Origin: Stenotrophomonas sp. SAU14A_NAIMI4_5 | Lineage (GTDB): Bacteria > Pseudomonadota > Gammaproteobacteria > Xanthomonadales > Xanthomonadaceae | Direction: 5' to 3' | Assembly (NCBI RefSeq): GCF_003086795.1 | Contig: NZ_CP026003.1 | Location: forward strand, 3,787,531 to 3,851,530 | Length of the DNA stretch: 64,000 nucleotides | Part shown: positions 26,049-35,034 of the stretch, piece by piece | Numbering within the stretch: position 1 is the stretch's first letter | Layout: each line of letters starts with the position of its first letter | Made by a program: the position numbers and the translations under genes | The notes under the pieces: generated by a model | The model's input: only the letters and a program-made list of their open reading frames with translations | What the model was told of the DNA's origin: nothing | Databases searched by the model: none

Positions 26049-28673
26049 ATGAACACCCGCAAGACTCTGCTTTCGGCAGCCATCGTCGGCTGCCTCGCCT
26101 TCTCGGCGCACGCCCAGCAGGCTACCCCGCAGGACCTGGACACCGTGCAGGTGGTGGGCATCCGCGCCAGCCTGGAAAAATCGCTGGACACCAAGCGCAA
26201 CAACGTCGGTGTGTCCGAAGCGATCACCGCCGAGGACATCGGCAAGTTCCCCAGCACCAACGTTGCTGAAGCGCTGTCGCAGATCCCGGGCGTGACCCTG
26301 GACCGCCGCTTCGGCCAGGGCGAGCGCGTCAGCATCGACGGCACCGACCCCAGCCTCAACCTGTCCTTCCTGGACAACCACCCGGTGGCGCAGGCCATCT
26401 GGCTGTACGGCGAACAGCCCAACCGCGGCTTCGACTACACGCTGCTGGCCCCGCAGATCCTGGGCCGCGCGGAGATCATCAAGTCGTCCGAAGCGCGACT
26501 GACCGAAGGCAGCCTCGGCGGCACCGTGCTGATGCACACCCGCCAGCCGCTGGACCTGAAGCAGAACGAAGTGGCCGCCTCGGTGGGCTACAGCTACAGC
26601 CAGCAGGCCAGCGAAGGCAAGCCGAACGCGGCCGTGCTGTACAGCTGGAAGAACAACGACGAGACCTTCGGCGTGGCCGTCTCGGCCCAGCACTACGAAG
26701 AAGCCGTCGACCGCCAGGGCAAGGAAGTGTTCGGCTACACCAAGGCCAGCACCTTCCCCAATGCCACCGGCGTGGCTGCCGACGTGGACGTGCCGAACTC
26801 GTTCAACGCCGCCTGGTTCCAGCAGGAACGCAAGCGCGACAGCGCCGTGGTCAACCTGCAGTTCAAGCCGACCGATGAGCTCGAGTTCAACCTGAGCGGC
26901 ATGTACATCAAGGAAAAGTTCGACAACTACAACCAGTCGCTCTATTCCTTCCTGACCTGGAACCCGGGCACCGTCAACGCCGTCAACCAGCTCGGCGACG
27001 TGCGCAACGGCGTGGCCACCAGCGGCCACTCCAATGCCAGCGCCATCGCCAACAGCGGCACGCTGATCTATGACAACAACGTGCGTCTGTCCGAAGTGGT
27101 CACCAAGGGCGTGGACCTGCGCGGCGCCTGGAAGGGCGAAAGCTGGGGCGTGACCGGCCAGGCCGGCCAGAGCAAGTCCGACAACAAGAACCTGGCCCAG
27201 TACTTCATCGAGCCGTTCTACAACGGCGGCTTCAGCTGGAACATGGACAAGGGCATCACCTTCGATGACCCGGCAGGCGCCCGCGACCCGGCCAACTGGG
27301 GTTCGGCCGGCGGCTGGTTCGGCAACAACGGCGTGTTCTCCACCGAGAGCAAGGACACCTACGCCCAGCTCGACTTCAACGTCCAGTTCGACAGCATCTT
27401 CAACCAGCTGCAGTTCGGCGTGCGCCACGGCAAGCACGATGAAGCCTTCACCCTCAACGTGTACGGCGGCGTCACCCCGGGCACCCTGGCCGACGTCGGC
27501 ACCATCGGCCTGACCGACATCCAGGGCTTCACCAACGACCAGGGCCGCCACGTGCAGGCCGGCCGCAACAACGTGCTGAACTGGGTGCGCAACAGCCCGA
27601 TCGACTACAGCAACCCCGATCCGGCCAGCTACCTCAACAACAGCTGGGCGCTGACCCAGACCAACAACGCGGCCTACGCGCAGTTGAACTTCTCCAACGG
27701 CCCGCTGCGCGGCAACCTGGGCGTGCGCTACGTCGGTTCCAAGACCGAAGGCAGCGGCTTCGTCTACGGCGGCACGCCGACCCTGACCGACCTGGACAGC
27801 AAGTGGCAGACCCGCACCAAGAAGGAAGACTTCGTGCTGCCGTCGTTGAACGTCGCGTGGGACACCGACAACGACTGGGTGTTCCGCTTCGCCGCAGCCA
27901 AGGTGATCGCCTGGGCGCCGTACAACCAGATGGTCAACAACACCTTCCTCAACGACACCACCCTGACCGGTTCGGGCGGCAACGCCGATCTGTCGCCGTA
28001 TGAGTCGTGGAACTTCAACGCCTCGGCCGAGTACTACTACGCGCCGCAGGCCGTGGTGGCCTGGTCGGTGTTCTACAAGAAGATCGACAACTACATCGAT
28101 ACCTCGGCCACCATCGAGCGCCAGTACAACTCGATCCGCGATACCTCGCCGGCCACCTGGGCGAACCTCGTCGGTACCAACGGCTGCACCGCCGACGGCT
28201 ACTGCGATTACAGCATCCAGCGGCCGCGCAACGCCGGCAGCGGCCACGTCAAGGGCTTCAACATCAGCTTCCAGCAGCCCTTCGGCGAAAGCGGCTTCGG
28301 CCTGACCGCCAACTACACCTACGCCAACGGTGAGAACAACACCGGTGATCCGCTGCCGTACCAGTCGCGCAATGCCATCGCCTTCAGCCCGTACTACGAG
28401 AAGGGCCCGATCAATGCGCGCCTGACCTACAACTGGCGTGACAGCTACCTGGCCGGCGGCTACGTGGCCGGTGCCGCCCCGTCCAGCGTGGACGACTACG
28501 CGGAACTGGGTGCCAGCTTCGGCTACACCTTCAACGACAACTGGTCGCTGACGGTGGACGCGCAGAACCTGCTGGACGAGACCTACTTCCAGTACCTGGG
28601 CGACAAGGAACACCTGGCTGGCAAGTACAAGAGCGGCCGCCGCTACATGGCCACCCTGCATTTCAAGTTCTAA
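26049..28673 (+). CDS. TonB-dependent receptor of the GlcNAc/chito-oligomer locus
   Basis: 874 residues from ATG 26049 (MNTRKTLLSAAIVGC), which has GAGGAGAGACATC before it. A signal peptide ends at SAHAQQ. The TonB region (LDTVQVVGIRASLEKSL) and plug (EDIGKFPSTNVAEALSQIPG, then GERVSIDGTDP) are typical of the Xanthomonas-Caulobacter TonB-receptor group. The barrel ends in ATLHFKF. Its place between a GlcNAc kinase and a GH20 hexosaminidase suggests that it carries chito-oligosaccharides or GlcNAc over the outer membrane, like the nix receptors of X. campestris. Confidence 0.9.
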   Translation: MNTRKTLLSAAIVGCLAFSAHAQQATPQDLDTVQVVGIRASLEKSLDTKRNNVGVSEAITAEDIGKFPSTNVAEALSQIPGVTLDRRFGQGERVSIDGTDPSLNLSFLDNHPVAQAIWLYGEQPNRGFDYTLLAPQILGRAEIIKSSEARLTEGSLGGTVLMHTRQPLDLKQNEVAASVGYSYSQQASEGKPNAAVLYSWKNNDETFGVAVSAQHYEEAVDRQGKEVFGYTKASTFPNATGVAADVDVPNSFNAAWFQQERKRDSAVVNLQFKPTDELEFNLSGMYIKEKFDNYNQSLYSFLTWNPGTVNAVNQLGDVRNGVATSGHSNASAIANSGTLIYDNNVRLSEVVTKGVDLRGAWKGESWGVTGQAGQSKSDNKNLAQYFIEPFYNGGFSWNMDKGITFDDPAGARDPANWGSAGGWFGNNGVFSTESKDTYAQLDFNVQFDSIFNQLQFGVRHGKHDEAFTLNVYGGVTPGTLADVGTIGLTDIQGFTNDQGRHVQAGRNNVLNWVRNSPIDYSNPDPASYLNNSWALTQTNNAAYAQLNFSNGPLRGNLGVRYVGSKTEGSGFVYGGTPTLTDLDSKWQTRTKKEDFVLPSLNVAWDTDNDWVFRFAAAKVIAWAPYNQMVNNTFLNDTTLTGSGGNADLSPYESWNFNASAEYYYAPQAVVAWSVFYKKIDNYIDTSATIERQYNSIRDTSPATWANLVGTNGCTADGYCDYSIQRPRNAGSGHVKGFNISFQQPFGESGFGLTANYTYANGENNTGDPLPYQSRNAIAFSPYYEKGPINARLTYNWRDSYLAGGYVAGAAPSSVDDYAELGASFGYTFNDNWSLTVDAQNLLDETYFQYLGDKEHLAGKYKSGRRYMATLHFKF

Positions 28674-28695
28674 GACTGCACCCAGCTGCACATCG

Positions 28696-28723
28696 CGACG
28701 GGCCCGGATTTCCGGGCCCGTCG
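28696..28723 (+). terminator. strong GC-rich hairpin after the receptor gene
   Basis: CGACGGGCCCGGA and TCCGGGCCCGTCG form a perfect 13-bp stem with a 2-base loop 23 bp past the stop. There is no T-run, so it may act as an attenuator or RNA-stability element rather than a full terminator before the hexosaminidase gene. Confidence 0.6.
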
Positions 28724-28798
28724 TACGATGGGAGACCGGAATCGCCGCCTGCGCGGCGGCCACGCGCGGCACAGCGAGCCGCCCACCACAGGAGTGAG

Positions 28799-31138
28799 AT
28801 GATGCGACCCTTCCCCCTTGCCAGCATGCTGTTGGGCCTGGCGATGCTTCCCGCCGCCGCCCGCGCCGCCGATGCCCCGGCACTGGATACCGGCCCCGGC
28901 CCGCAGCTGCGCGCCGGCAGCCTGATGCTGATCCCCGCACCGGCCAAGGTGCAGCGCGGCAATGGCAGCGGCATCACCGTGGCCGCAGGCACAGCCCTGC
29001 GCGCCGACAGCGAAGCCGAGCAGCGCGTGGCGGGCCAGTTCGCCGATCTGCTCGCCCGCAGTGGCGGCCCGCGCCTGGCGCTGGCTACCGGCAAGGCCGC
29101 GGCCAAGGCCGGCGGCATCCGCTTCCAGATCATTCCCACCTTCCGCGATACCGGCGAGGGCTACACGCTGGAGAGCACCGCGCAGGGCGTGCTGGTACAG
29201 GCCGGCAACGAGACCGGCCTGTTCTACGGCGCCACCACGCTGGCCCAGCTGGCCACCGGCGGCAGCCAGGGCACGCTGCCGGCTGTGCAGATCCAGGATG
29301 CGCCGCGTTTCAGCTGGCGCGGCTTCATGCTCGACTCGGCGCGCCACTTCCAGAGCCTGGACGAGATCAAGCGGGTGCTCGATGCGATGTCCGCGCACAA
29401 GCTCAACACCTTCCATTGGCACCTGACCGATGACCAGGGCTGGCGCATGGAGATCAAGCGCTACCCGAAGCTGACCGAGGTCGGCAGCTGCCGCCTGCCG
29501 GCCGGCGATGGCGGCCTCGATCCGGTGACGAAGCAGGAATACCCGTACTGCGGTTTCTATACGCAGGACCAGATCCGCGAAGTGATCGCCTATGCGGCCA
29601 AGCTGCACATCCAGGTGATTCCGGAAATCGACGTGCCCGGCCACGCCACGGCCGCGATCGCCGCCTACCCGGAACTGGGCTCGATCAGCACGCCGCTGAA
29701 GCCGATCAGCGAATGGGGCGTGTTCCCCAACCTGTTCAACGTCGAGGACGGCACGGTCACCTTCCTGGAGAACGTGCTGGAGGAAGTGATCCAGCTGTTC
29801 CCGGCGAAGTACGTGCACGTGGGTGGCGACGAAGCGGTCAAGGACCAGTGGATCGCCTCGAAGCAGGTGCAGAAGCGCATGCGCGAGCTGGGCATCAAGG
29901 ATGAGATGGCCATGCAGAGCCACATCATCAAGCGCCTGGAAACCTTCCTGGAAGAGCACGACCGCCGCCTGATCGGCTGGGACGAGATCCTCGAAGGCGG
30001 CCTGCCGCCGCAGGCCACGGTGATGTCCTGGCGCGGCACCGAAGGCGGCCTGGCCGCGGCCAGCAGTGGCCATGACGTGGTGATGTCGCCGGTCAGCCAC
30101 CTGTACCTGGACTACCTGCAGACCGGTTCGCCGAACGAGCCGCCGGGCCGCCCGGCCCAGGTCAACCTGGCCAAGCTGTACAACTTCGAGCCGGTGCCGG
30201 CCGAGCTGGCCGCCGACAAGCGCGGGCACATCCTCGGCCTGCAGGCGAACATGTTCACCGAGCACACCCGCACCTACGCACGCCTGCAGCACAACCTGTT
30301 CCCGCGCCTGGCCGCGGTGGCCGAAACCGGCTGGAGCGCGCCGGAGCATCGCGATTTCCGCGATTTCGTCGCCCGCCTGCCGGCGCAGCTGCAGCGCTAC
30401 CGCGCCTGGGGCCTGGCCTATGCGCAGACCCCGTTCGAAGTGGGCGTGGGCCATACCGACGACCGCGCCGCGAACACGGTGACGGTGTCGCTGGCCAATC
30501 CGCTGGGCTATGAAGTGCGCTACAGCACCGATGGCACGCCGGTGACCGCCAGCTCGCCGCTGTACCAGCAGCCGCTGACCCAGCCGCTGCCGGCCACCGT
30601 GCAGGCCGCTGCGTTCTTCCAGGGCCAGCCGCTGGCGGCCGCACCGACCGTGGCGTCCTACACCGCACAGTCGCTGCTCAGCCGCCACAGCGAGGAACTG
30701 CGCAGCTGCGTGGGCGAGAAGGGCCTGGTGCTGCGCCTGGAAGACGATGGCCCGCGCGAAGGTGCGCGCAAGGTGTTCACCGTGGACATCTTCCAGCCGT
30801 GCTGGCGCTGGCCGGCCGCGCAGCTCGATGGCATCGGCAGTGTGGAAGTACGTGCCGGGCGCATTCCGTACTACTTCCAGCTGGCCCACGACGAGCCGGC
30901 GCGCAAGTTCGAGAAGGCCAAGAGCCGCAACGGCGAAATGCTGATCCGCCGTGGCGATTGCACCGGCAAGGTCGTGGCCCAGGTGCCGCTGCCGGCCAGC
31001 ACCGATGCCGATGGCTTCGTCACCCTGCGCGCGGCGCTGCCGAAGGGCGTATCGGGTACGGACGATCTGTGCATCAACTTCACCGGCGATACGCGCCCGG
31101 CGATGTGGGTGCTGGATGAGGTGACGCTGCAGAAGTGA
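28799..31138 (+). CDS. GH20 beta-N-acetylhexosaminidase
   Basis: 779 residues. Two adjacent ATG codons (28799, 28802) follow AGGAGTGAG; either may be used. A signal peptide ends at AARAAD. An N-terminal GH20b domain (about 40-160) leads to the catalytic TIM barrel with RGFMLDSARHF, FHWHLTDDQGWRMEIK, and the catalytic Asp-Glu pair in HVGGDEA. A C-terminal domain of about 200 residues begins with the CHB_HEX_C-like pattern YEVRYSTDGTPV. The enzyme removes terminal GlcNAc or GalNAc from chito-oligomers in the periplasm or outside, feeding the nag pathway. Confidence 0.93.
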   Translation: MMRPFPLASMLLGLAMLPAAARAADAPALDTGPGPQLRAGSLMLIPAPAKVQRGNGSGITVAAGTALRADSEAEQRVAGQFADLLARSGGPRLALATGKAAAKAGGIRFQIIPTFRDTGEGYTLESTAQGVLVQAGNETGLFYGATTLAQLATGGSQGTLPAVQIQDAPRFSWRGFMLDSARHFQSLDEIKRVLDAMSAHKLNTFHWHLTDDQGWRMEIKRYPKLTEVGSCRLPAGDGGLDPVTKQEYPYCGFYTQDQIREVIAYAAKLHIQVIPEIDVPGHATAAIAAYPELGSISTPLKPISEWGVFPNLFNVEDGTVTFLENVLEEVIQLFPAKYVHVGGDEAVKDQWIASKQVQKRMRELGIKDEMAMQSHIIKRLETFLEEHDRRLIGWDEILEGGLPPQATVMSWRGTEGGLAAASSGHDVVMSPVSHLYLDYLQTGSPNEPPGRPAQVNLAKLYNFEPVPAELAADKRGHILGLQANMFTEHTRTYARLQHNLFPRLAAVAETGWSAPEHRDFRDFVARLPAQLQRYRAWGLAYAQTPFEVGVGHTDDRAANTVTVSLANPLGYEVRYSTDGTPVTASSPLYQQPLTQPLPATVQAAAFFQGQPLAAAPTVASYTAQSLLSRHSEELRSCVGEKGLVLRLEDDGPREGARKVFTVDIFQPCWRWPAAQLDGIGSVEVRAGRIPYYFQLAHDEPARKFEKAKSRNGEMLIRRGDCTGKVVAQVPLPASTDADGFVTLRAALPKGVSGTDDLCINFTGDTRPAMWVLDEVTLQK

Positions 31139-31153
31139 TGCGGGGCATGGCCC

Positions 31154-31192
31154 GGGGTCGGATCCCTTTCCGCAGGAAAGGGCTCTGACCCC
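31154..31192. repeat. GGGGTC-type palindrome, copy 1
   Basis: Imperfect palindrome opening GGGGTCGGATCCCTTTCC and closing GGAAAGGGCTCTGACCCC. It lies between the convergent hexosaminidase and vanZ genes and may work as a bidirectional terminator. It is one of four copies in the window. Confidence 0.8.
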
Positions 31193-31205
31193 GAGCGCGG
31201 TTACC

Positions 31206-31598
31206 TCAACCGCGCCAGCGCAGCAGGATGTCGCGCAGCGGGGTCAGCGCGGTCGCCAGGCCCGACAGCACCCCCACCGTGTTGGCCAGCGCATCCATCG
31301 GATCGGCACTGCGGTTGCTGGTCAGCGCGCCCTGCGCGAACTCGATGCCCACGCCCATCAGCACCAGGCCCACGCCCGCCCACAGCAGCGGCGTGCCTCG
31401 CCGGAACAACTGCACCGCGCTGCCGGACAGGATGAAATAGGCCAGGAAGTGCTCGACCTTGTCGCCGTTCTCCGGCAGGTCGATCGGCGGCGGCGGGATC
31501 AGGCAGACCACGATCACCACCAGTACCGCCAGCAGCCACAGCGCGGTCCACAGCCGCGGCCGACGCAGCGGCTTGATCACCGGCAACCCTGCGCTCAC
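31206..31598 (-). CDS. VanZ-like small membrane protein
   Basis: 130 residues starting at GTG 31598, overlapping the upstream methyltransferase stop as GTGA. Four hydrophobic helices and the motif GDKVEHFLAYFILSG, followed by EFAQGAL, are characteristic of the VanZ/COG5652 family. The function is not established; most members are unrelated to vancomycin resistance. Confidence 0.82.
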   Translation of the reverse strand: MSAGLPVIKPLRRPRLWTALWLLAVLVVIVVCLIPPPPIDLPENGDKVEHFLAYFILSGSAVQLFRRGTPLLWAGVGLVLMGVGIEFAQGALTSNRSADPMDALANTVGVLSGLATALTPLRDILLRWRG

Positions 31599-32779
31599 AG
31601 GCGCCAGCTCAGGTCACCCAGCTCGAAGGCCGGTTCGAAATCCACCTCGCGCTGCAGGCCGATCACCTGGAAGCGTTCGCCCATCTCGGTCGGCAGGGTC
31701 AGCTTCTTCACCTGGTCGCGCAGCTGGATGCGGCCCACTTCATCGGTGCGCTCTTCGGCCAGCACCAGCACCTGGTCCAGGCCATTGCCGAGCAGGAAAC
31801 TGGACTGGCTGCAGTAACCGGCCAGTTCGAAGCCACCGTGCAGGCCGGCCTCGGCCATGGCGGTGAAATCCACCGACGCGGTGATGTCCTGCAGGCCCGG
31901 CCAGCGGTACACCTCGTTGTGCACGTGGTGGCGGTAGAACGCGCGCACGGTGCCGTCGTCGCGGTCGTGCTGGTAGAACTCGCCACGGTTGTAGCCGTAA
32001 TCGACGAACAGCATCGCGCCACGCTGCAGGCCACCGGCCACCGCCTGCAGCCAGTACGGCAGCTGCGGCAGCACTTCGGAGCGGTAGCCATCGGCGAAGG
32101 GTTTTTCCAGGTAGCGCTCGAGGTGGCGCACCGCGCCGTTGAGCAGCACGTCGGCCGGCTGCGCGCCGCGCATGAAGTTGCCCTCGCCATCCAGCTCGAC
32201 GGTTTCCTCGTAGACCTCGCCGTCCTTGATCAGGAAGCGCGGGGTCGGCAGCGCGTCGATCACCTCGTTGGCGAACACCACGCCGTCCCAGTCATCATCG
32301 AACGGGCGGTCGACCCATTCCACGCGGTTGGCCAGCTCGGCCGGCAGGTTCTGCTGCAGGCGCTGCTGCTGGCGCTGGCGCAGGTCCGCGCTGGGCTCGA
32401 GGATGGCGTAGCGTGCCGGCAGCGCGTTCAGTTCGGCCAGGCGCAGCAGCACGGCCTCGGCAAAGGCGCCGGTGCCGCCGCCCAGCTCCAGCATGCGCGC
32501 GTGCGCGTCCAGCTGGGCGAACACCGGGGCCAGCGCGTTGGCCACGCTGCCGGCGAACAGGCTGCCGAGCTCGGGCGCGGTGGTGAAATCACCACTGCCG
32601 CCGAACTTGCTGGCGCCAGCGCTGTAATAGCCCCAGCCGGGGGCGTACAGGCACAGCTCCATGAAACGCGAGAACGGGATCGCCCCGCCCTGCGCAAGGA
32701 TTTCGGCACGCAGGGCGGCCGCCAGCTGGTCGCTGTGGGCCAGGGCGTCGGCTTCAGGCAGGAGGAAGGTGGGCTGCAT
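31595..32779 (-). CDS. SAM-dependent methyltransferase, MidA/NDUFAF7 family
   Basis: 394 residues from ATG 32779 (MQPTFLLPEADALAH). The family pattern is clear: GAIPFSRFMELCLYAPGWGY, GDFTTAPELGSLF and the SAM-binding loop LELGGGTGAF, then FANEVIDALP. The mitochondrial relative NDUFAF7 methylates an arginine of complex I subunit NDUFS2; the bacterial target is unknown. It is divergent from the pteridine reductase gene with 58 bp between the starts and overlaps vanZ. Confidence 0.87.
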   Translation of the reverse strand: MQPTFLLPEADALAHSDQLAAALRAEILAQGGAIPFSRFMELCLYAPGWGYYSAGASKFGGSGDFTTAPELGSLFAGSVANALAPVFAQLDAHARMLELGGGTGAFAEAVLLRLAELNALPARYAILEPSADLRQRQQQRLQQNLPAELANRVEWVDRPFDDDWDGVVFANEVIDALPTPRFLIKDGEVYEETVELDGEGNFMRGAQPADVLLNGAVRHLERYLEKPFADGYRSEVLPQLPYWLQAVAGGLQRGAMLFVDYGYNRGEFYQHDRDDGTVRAFYRHHVHNEVYRWPGLQDITASVDFTAMAEAGLHGGFELAGYCSQSSFLLGNGLDQVLVLAEERTDEVGRIQLRDQVKKLTLPTEMGERFQVIGLQREVDFEPAFELGDLSWRL

Positions 32780-32837
32780 GGTGTCTTCGAATGCGGTGAC
32801 AATGGTGCACAGGATAGCCGAGCCTTGGAGGACCCTC

Positions 32838-33575
32838 ATGAGCGACACCGCCCCCGTGGCCCTGATCACCGGCAGCGCCCGCCGGATCGGTGCGGCCATC
32901 GCCCGCCAGTTCCACGCCTGTGGCTGGTCGGTGGTGCTGCACGCCCATACATCCAGCGCCGAGCTGCAGCAGGCCGCGTTCGATCTGGAGAACATCCGCC
33001 CGGGCAGCGTGCTGGCTCTGCAGGCCGACCTGCGCGACGCCGATGCCCTGCCCGACCTGGTCGAACAGGCCGTGGCCCACTTCGGCCGTCTGGATGCGCT
33101 GGTCAATAACGCCTCCAATTTCTTCCCCACCCCGTTCGGCCAGGTCACCGCCGAGGCCATGGACGAGCTCTACGCGGTCAACGCCCGGGCTCCGCTGCTG
33201 CTGTCACAGGCGGCCGCGCCCTACCTGCGCCGCCAGCAGGGCTGCATCGTCAACCTGACCGACCTGCATGGCACCGACCCGATGCGGGACCACGTCGCCT
33301 ACGCCATGGCCAAGGCCGCACTGGAGATGGCCACCCGTTCGCTGGCGCTGGAGCTGGCGCCGAAGGTGCGGGTGAATGCCGTGGCGCCGGGCGCGATCCT
33401 GTGGCCGGAACAGGGCAAGGATGATTTCGCCCGCGAGGCGCTGCTGGCGCGCACGCCGCTGGCCCGCATCGGCACCGTCGAGGAGATTGCCGAGGCGGTG
33501 TACTGGCTGGTGGCCGAGGCCAGCTTCGTCACCGGCCACACCCTGCGCGTGGATGGCGGGCGTACGGTCAGCTGA
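32838..33575 (+). CDS. folM: FolM/PTR1-like pteridine reductase (short-chain dehydrogenase)
   Basis: 245 residues; GGAGGACCC lies before ATG 32838. The Rossmann motif is TGSARRIG, where the usual GxxxGxG is replaced by an Arg-Arg pair as in pteridine reductases. NNAS and the catalytic YAMAK (Tyr-Met-Ala-Lys) follow, and the C-terminus has the PGAILWPE and GHTLRVDGGR segments. It likely reduces dihydrofolate/dihydrobiopterin with NADPH. The convergent neighbour is folK, which fits a pterin or folate role. Confidence 0.87.
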   Translation: MSDTAPVALITGSARRIGAAIARQFHACGWSVVLHAHTSSAELQQAAFDLENIRPGSVLALQADLRDADALPDLVEQAVAHFGRLDALVNNASNFFPTPFGQVTAEAMDELYAVNARAPLLLSQAAAPYLRRQQGCIVNLTDLHGTDPMRDHVAYAMAKAALEMATRSLALELAPKVRVNAVAPGAILWPEQGKDDFAREALLARTPLARIGTVEEIAEAVYWLVAEASFVTGHTLRVDGGRTVS

Positions 33576-33579
33576 AATG

Positions 33580-33629
33580 TTGCCGGCCAGCGGCCGGCAC
33601 TACCGGTAGTGCCGGCCGCTGGCCGGCAA
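33580..33629. repeat. inverted SMAG-type dimer
   Basis: TGCCGGCCAGCGGCCGGCACTAC meets its inverse GTAGTGCCGGCCGCTGGCCG at the GTAG feet. It fills the gap between the convergent folM-like and folK genes. Confidence 0.88.
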
Positions 33630-33633
33630 CCCT

Positions 33634-34119
33634 TCATTCCAGGTCCACGACCTCGAACGCTTCGCCATGCTGCTTGTGCGCACGCCACAGCGTGGCCAGA
33701 TCCTGGCCGCTCACCGGATCGATGAAGTCCGGGGCGATGTCCGCCAGCGGCTTCAGTACGAAGGCATGCTTCAGCTCCGGTCGCGGGATGCGCAGGTGGC
33801 CGGGGCCCTCCACCACCAGGTCGCCGTAGAACACCACGTCGATATCCAGCGTACGGTCGGAGAAGCGCGGCCCGCTGCGGTCGCGGCCGTGCGCGTCTTC
33901 CAGCGCGTGCAGCCAGTCGTCCAGTTCCTGCAGCGGCAGATCGGTCTCGATCGCCACGCCGTTGTTGAGGAAGGCCGGGCCATCGAAGCCGACCGCGGCC
34001 GTGCGGTAGGCCGGTGATACCCGCAGCGCGCCGAAACGCTCGCGCAGGGCCGTCACCGCGGCGTGGAGGTAGCGGCGCGGCTGGACGTTGCTGCCCAGGC
34101 TCAGGAGCACGGTGGTCAT
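33634..34119 (-). CDS. folK: 2-amino-4-hydroxy-6-hydroxymethyldihydropteridine pyrophosphokinase
   Basis: 161 residues from ATG 34119 (MTTVLLSLGSNVQPR), the standard HPPK N-terminus. The signature PRFSDRTLDIDVVFYGD, with the metal-binding Asp pair, is present, as are the LGSN loop and the HAFVLKPL segment. It transfers pyrophosphate from ATP to hydroxymethyldihydropterin in folate synthesis. No folB or folP is next to it in the window. Confidence 0.94.
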   Translation of the reverse strand: MTTVLLSLGSNVQPRRYLHAAVTALRERFGALRVSPAYRTAAVGFDGPAFLNNGVAIETDLPLQELDDWLHALEDAHGRDRSGPRFSDRTLDIDVVFYGDLVVEGPGHLRIPRPELKHAFVLKPLADIAPDFIDPVSGQDLATLWRAHKQHGEAFEVVDLE

Positions 34120-34213
34120 GCGGTTCCGGTGACGGCGTTCAGGGGGTGGGGTGGGCATGCCATCGTCACGGCGGCCTGCCTACAATCCGGGACGCACATG
34201 ATAGGACACCCAC

Positions 34214-34963
34214 ATGACCTATTGCGTTGGAATCGAGGTGGACGAAGGCCTGGTCTTCGCCGCCGACACCCGGACCAATGCCGCCCTGGACGATGTCCGC
34301 GTGCACCGCAAGCTGCACGTGTTCGAGTACCCCGGCGAGGCGACCTTCGTATTGATGGCCGCCGGCAACCTGGCCACCACCCAGCTGCTGGTCTCGCGCC
34401 TGCAGCGTGATGCCGCCGAAGCGCGCACGCCCAACCTGCAGCAGATGACCCACCTGTTCGAAGCCGCCGCCTACGTGGGTGGGCTGCTGGTGGACAGCCA
34501 GGTGAAGTGCCAGCACACCGAACACGGCCACGACGGCGTCAACACGCAGGCCACGCTGATCTTCGGCGGGCAGATCGCCGGCGAGCAGCCGGGCCTGTAC
34601 ATGGTCTACCCGCTGGGGAATGCCATTGCCGCCTCACCGGAGACGCCGTACCTGCAGATCGGTGAATCCAAGTACGGCAAGCCTATCCTCGACCGCATCC
34701 TCGGCCCGGCCACGCGGCTGGAAGATGCCGCGCGCACGGCGCTGCTGTCGCTGGACTCGACCATCCGTTCCAACCTGTCGGTGGGCCTGCCGATCGACAT
34801 GGTGATGCTGCGCAAGGGCGAACTGCAGGTGGGCCAGCAGCTGCGCTTCACCGCCGATTCGCCGCTGTATGCCGACATCCACAACAACTGGTCACGGCGG
34901 CTGGAGCAGGCAGTGGCAAGCCTGCCGCGGTTCCCGTGGGAAGCGCCCGGCACCGACCAGTAA
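34214..34963 (+). CDS. Anbu-type proteasome homologue
   Basis: 249 residues. The protein starts MTYCVGIEVDEGLVFAADTR: after removal of Met the Thr would be the N-terminal nucleophile, with Asp17 and a Lys near 32 in the usual beta-subunit positions. The Ntn-hydrolase fold is plain, and the size and sequence (COG3484) match Anbu, the ancestral-like bacterial proteasome subunit. In many genomes Anbu is linked to transglutaminase, alpha-E and ATP-grasp genes; none of these is beside it here. The physiological target is unknown. Confidence 0.87.
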   Translation: MTYCVGIEVDEGLVFAADTRTNAALDDVRVHRKLHVFEYPGEATFVLMAAGNLATTQLLVSRLQRDAAEARTPNLQQMTHLFEAAAYVGGLLVDSQVKCQHTEHGHDGVNTQATLIFGGQIAGEQPGLYMVYPLGNAIAASPETPYLQIGESKYGKPILDRILGPATRLEDAARTALLSLDSTIRSNLSVGLPIDMVMLRKGELQVGQQLRFTADSPLYADIHNNWSRRLEQAVASLPRFPWEAPGTDQ

Positions 34964-34967
34964 AAGC

Positions 34968-35029
34968 CGCCGGGCATGGCCCGGCGCTACCGGGTCACGG
35001 TGACGGTAGTGCCGGCCGCTGGCCGGCAG
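34968..35029. repeat. two SMAG-type palindromes facing each other
   Basis: GCCGCCGGGCATGGCCCGG with its CTAC foot at 34987-34990, and GTAGTGCCGGCCGCTGGCCG from 35006, lie between the Anbu gene and the convergent sensor operon. Confidence 0.85.
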
Positions 35030-35034
35030 CCCCT

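Noticed and set aside
28696..28723. riboswitch before the hexosaminidase gene
   Set aside because: Only a single perfect hairpin is present, without a conserved aptamer or alternative pairing.
26028..28940. 970-codon open frame antisense to the TonB receptor at 26 kb
   Set aside because: It is the mirror of a GC-rich coding gene, has no ribosome site or domain, and the plus-strand receptor is certain.
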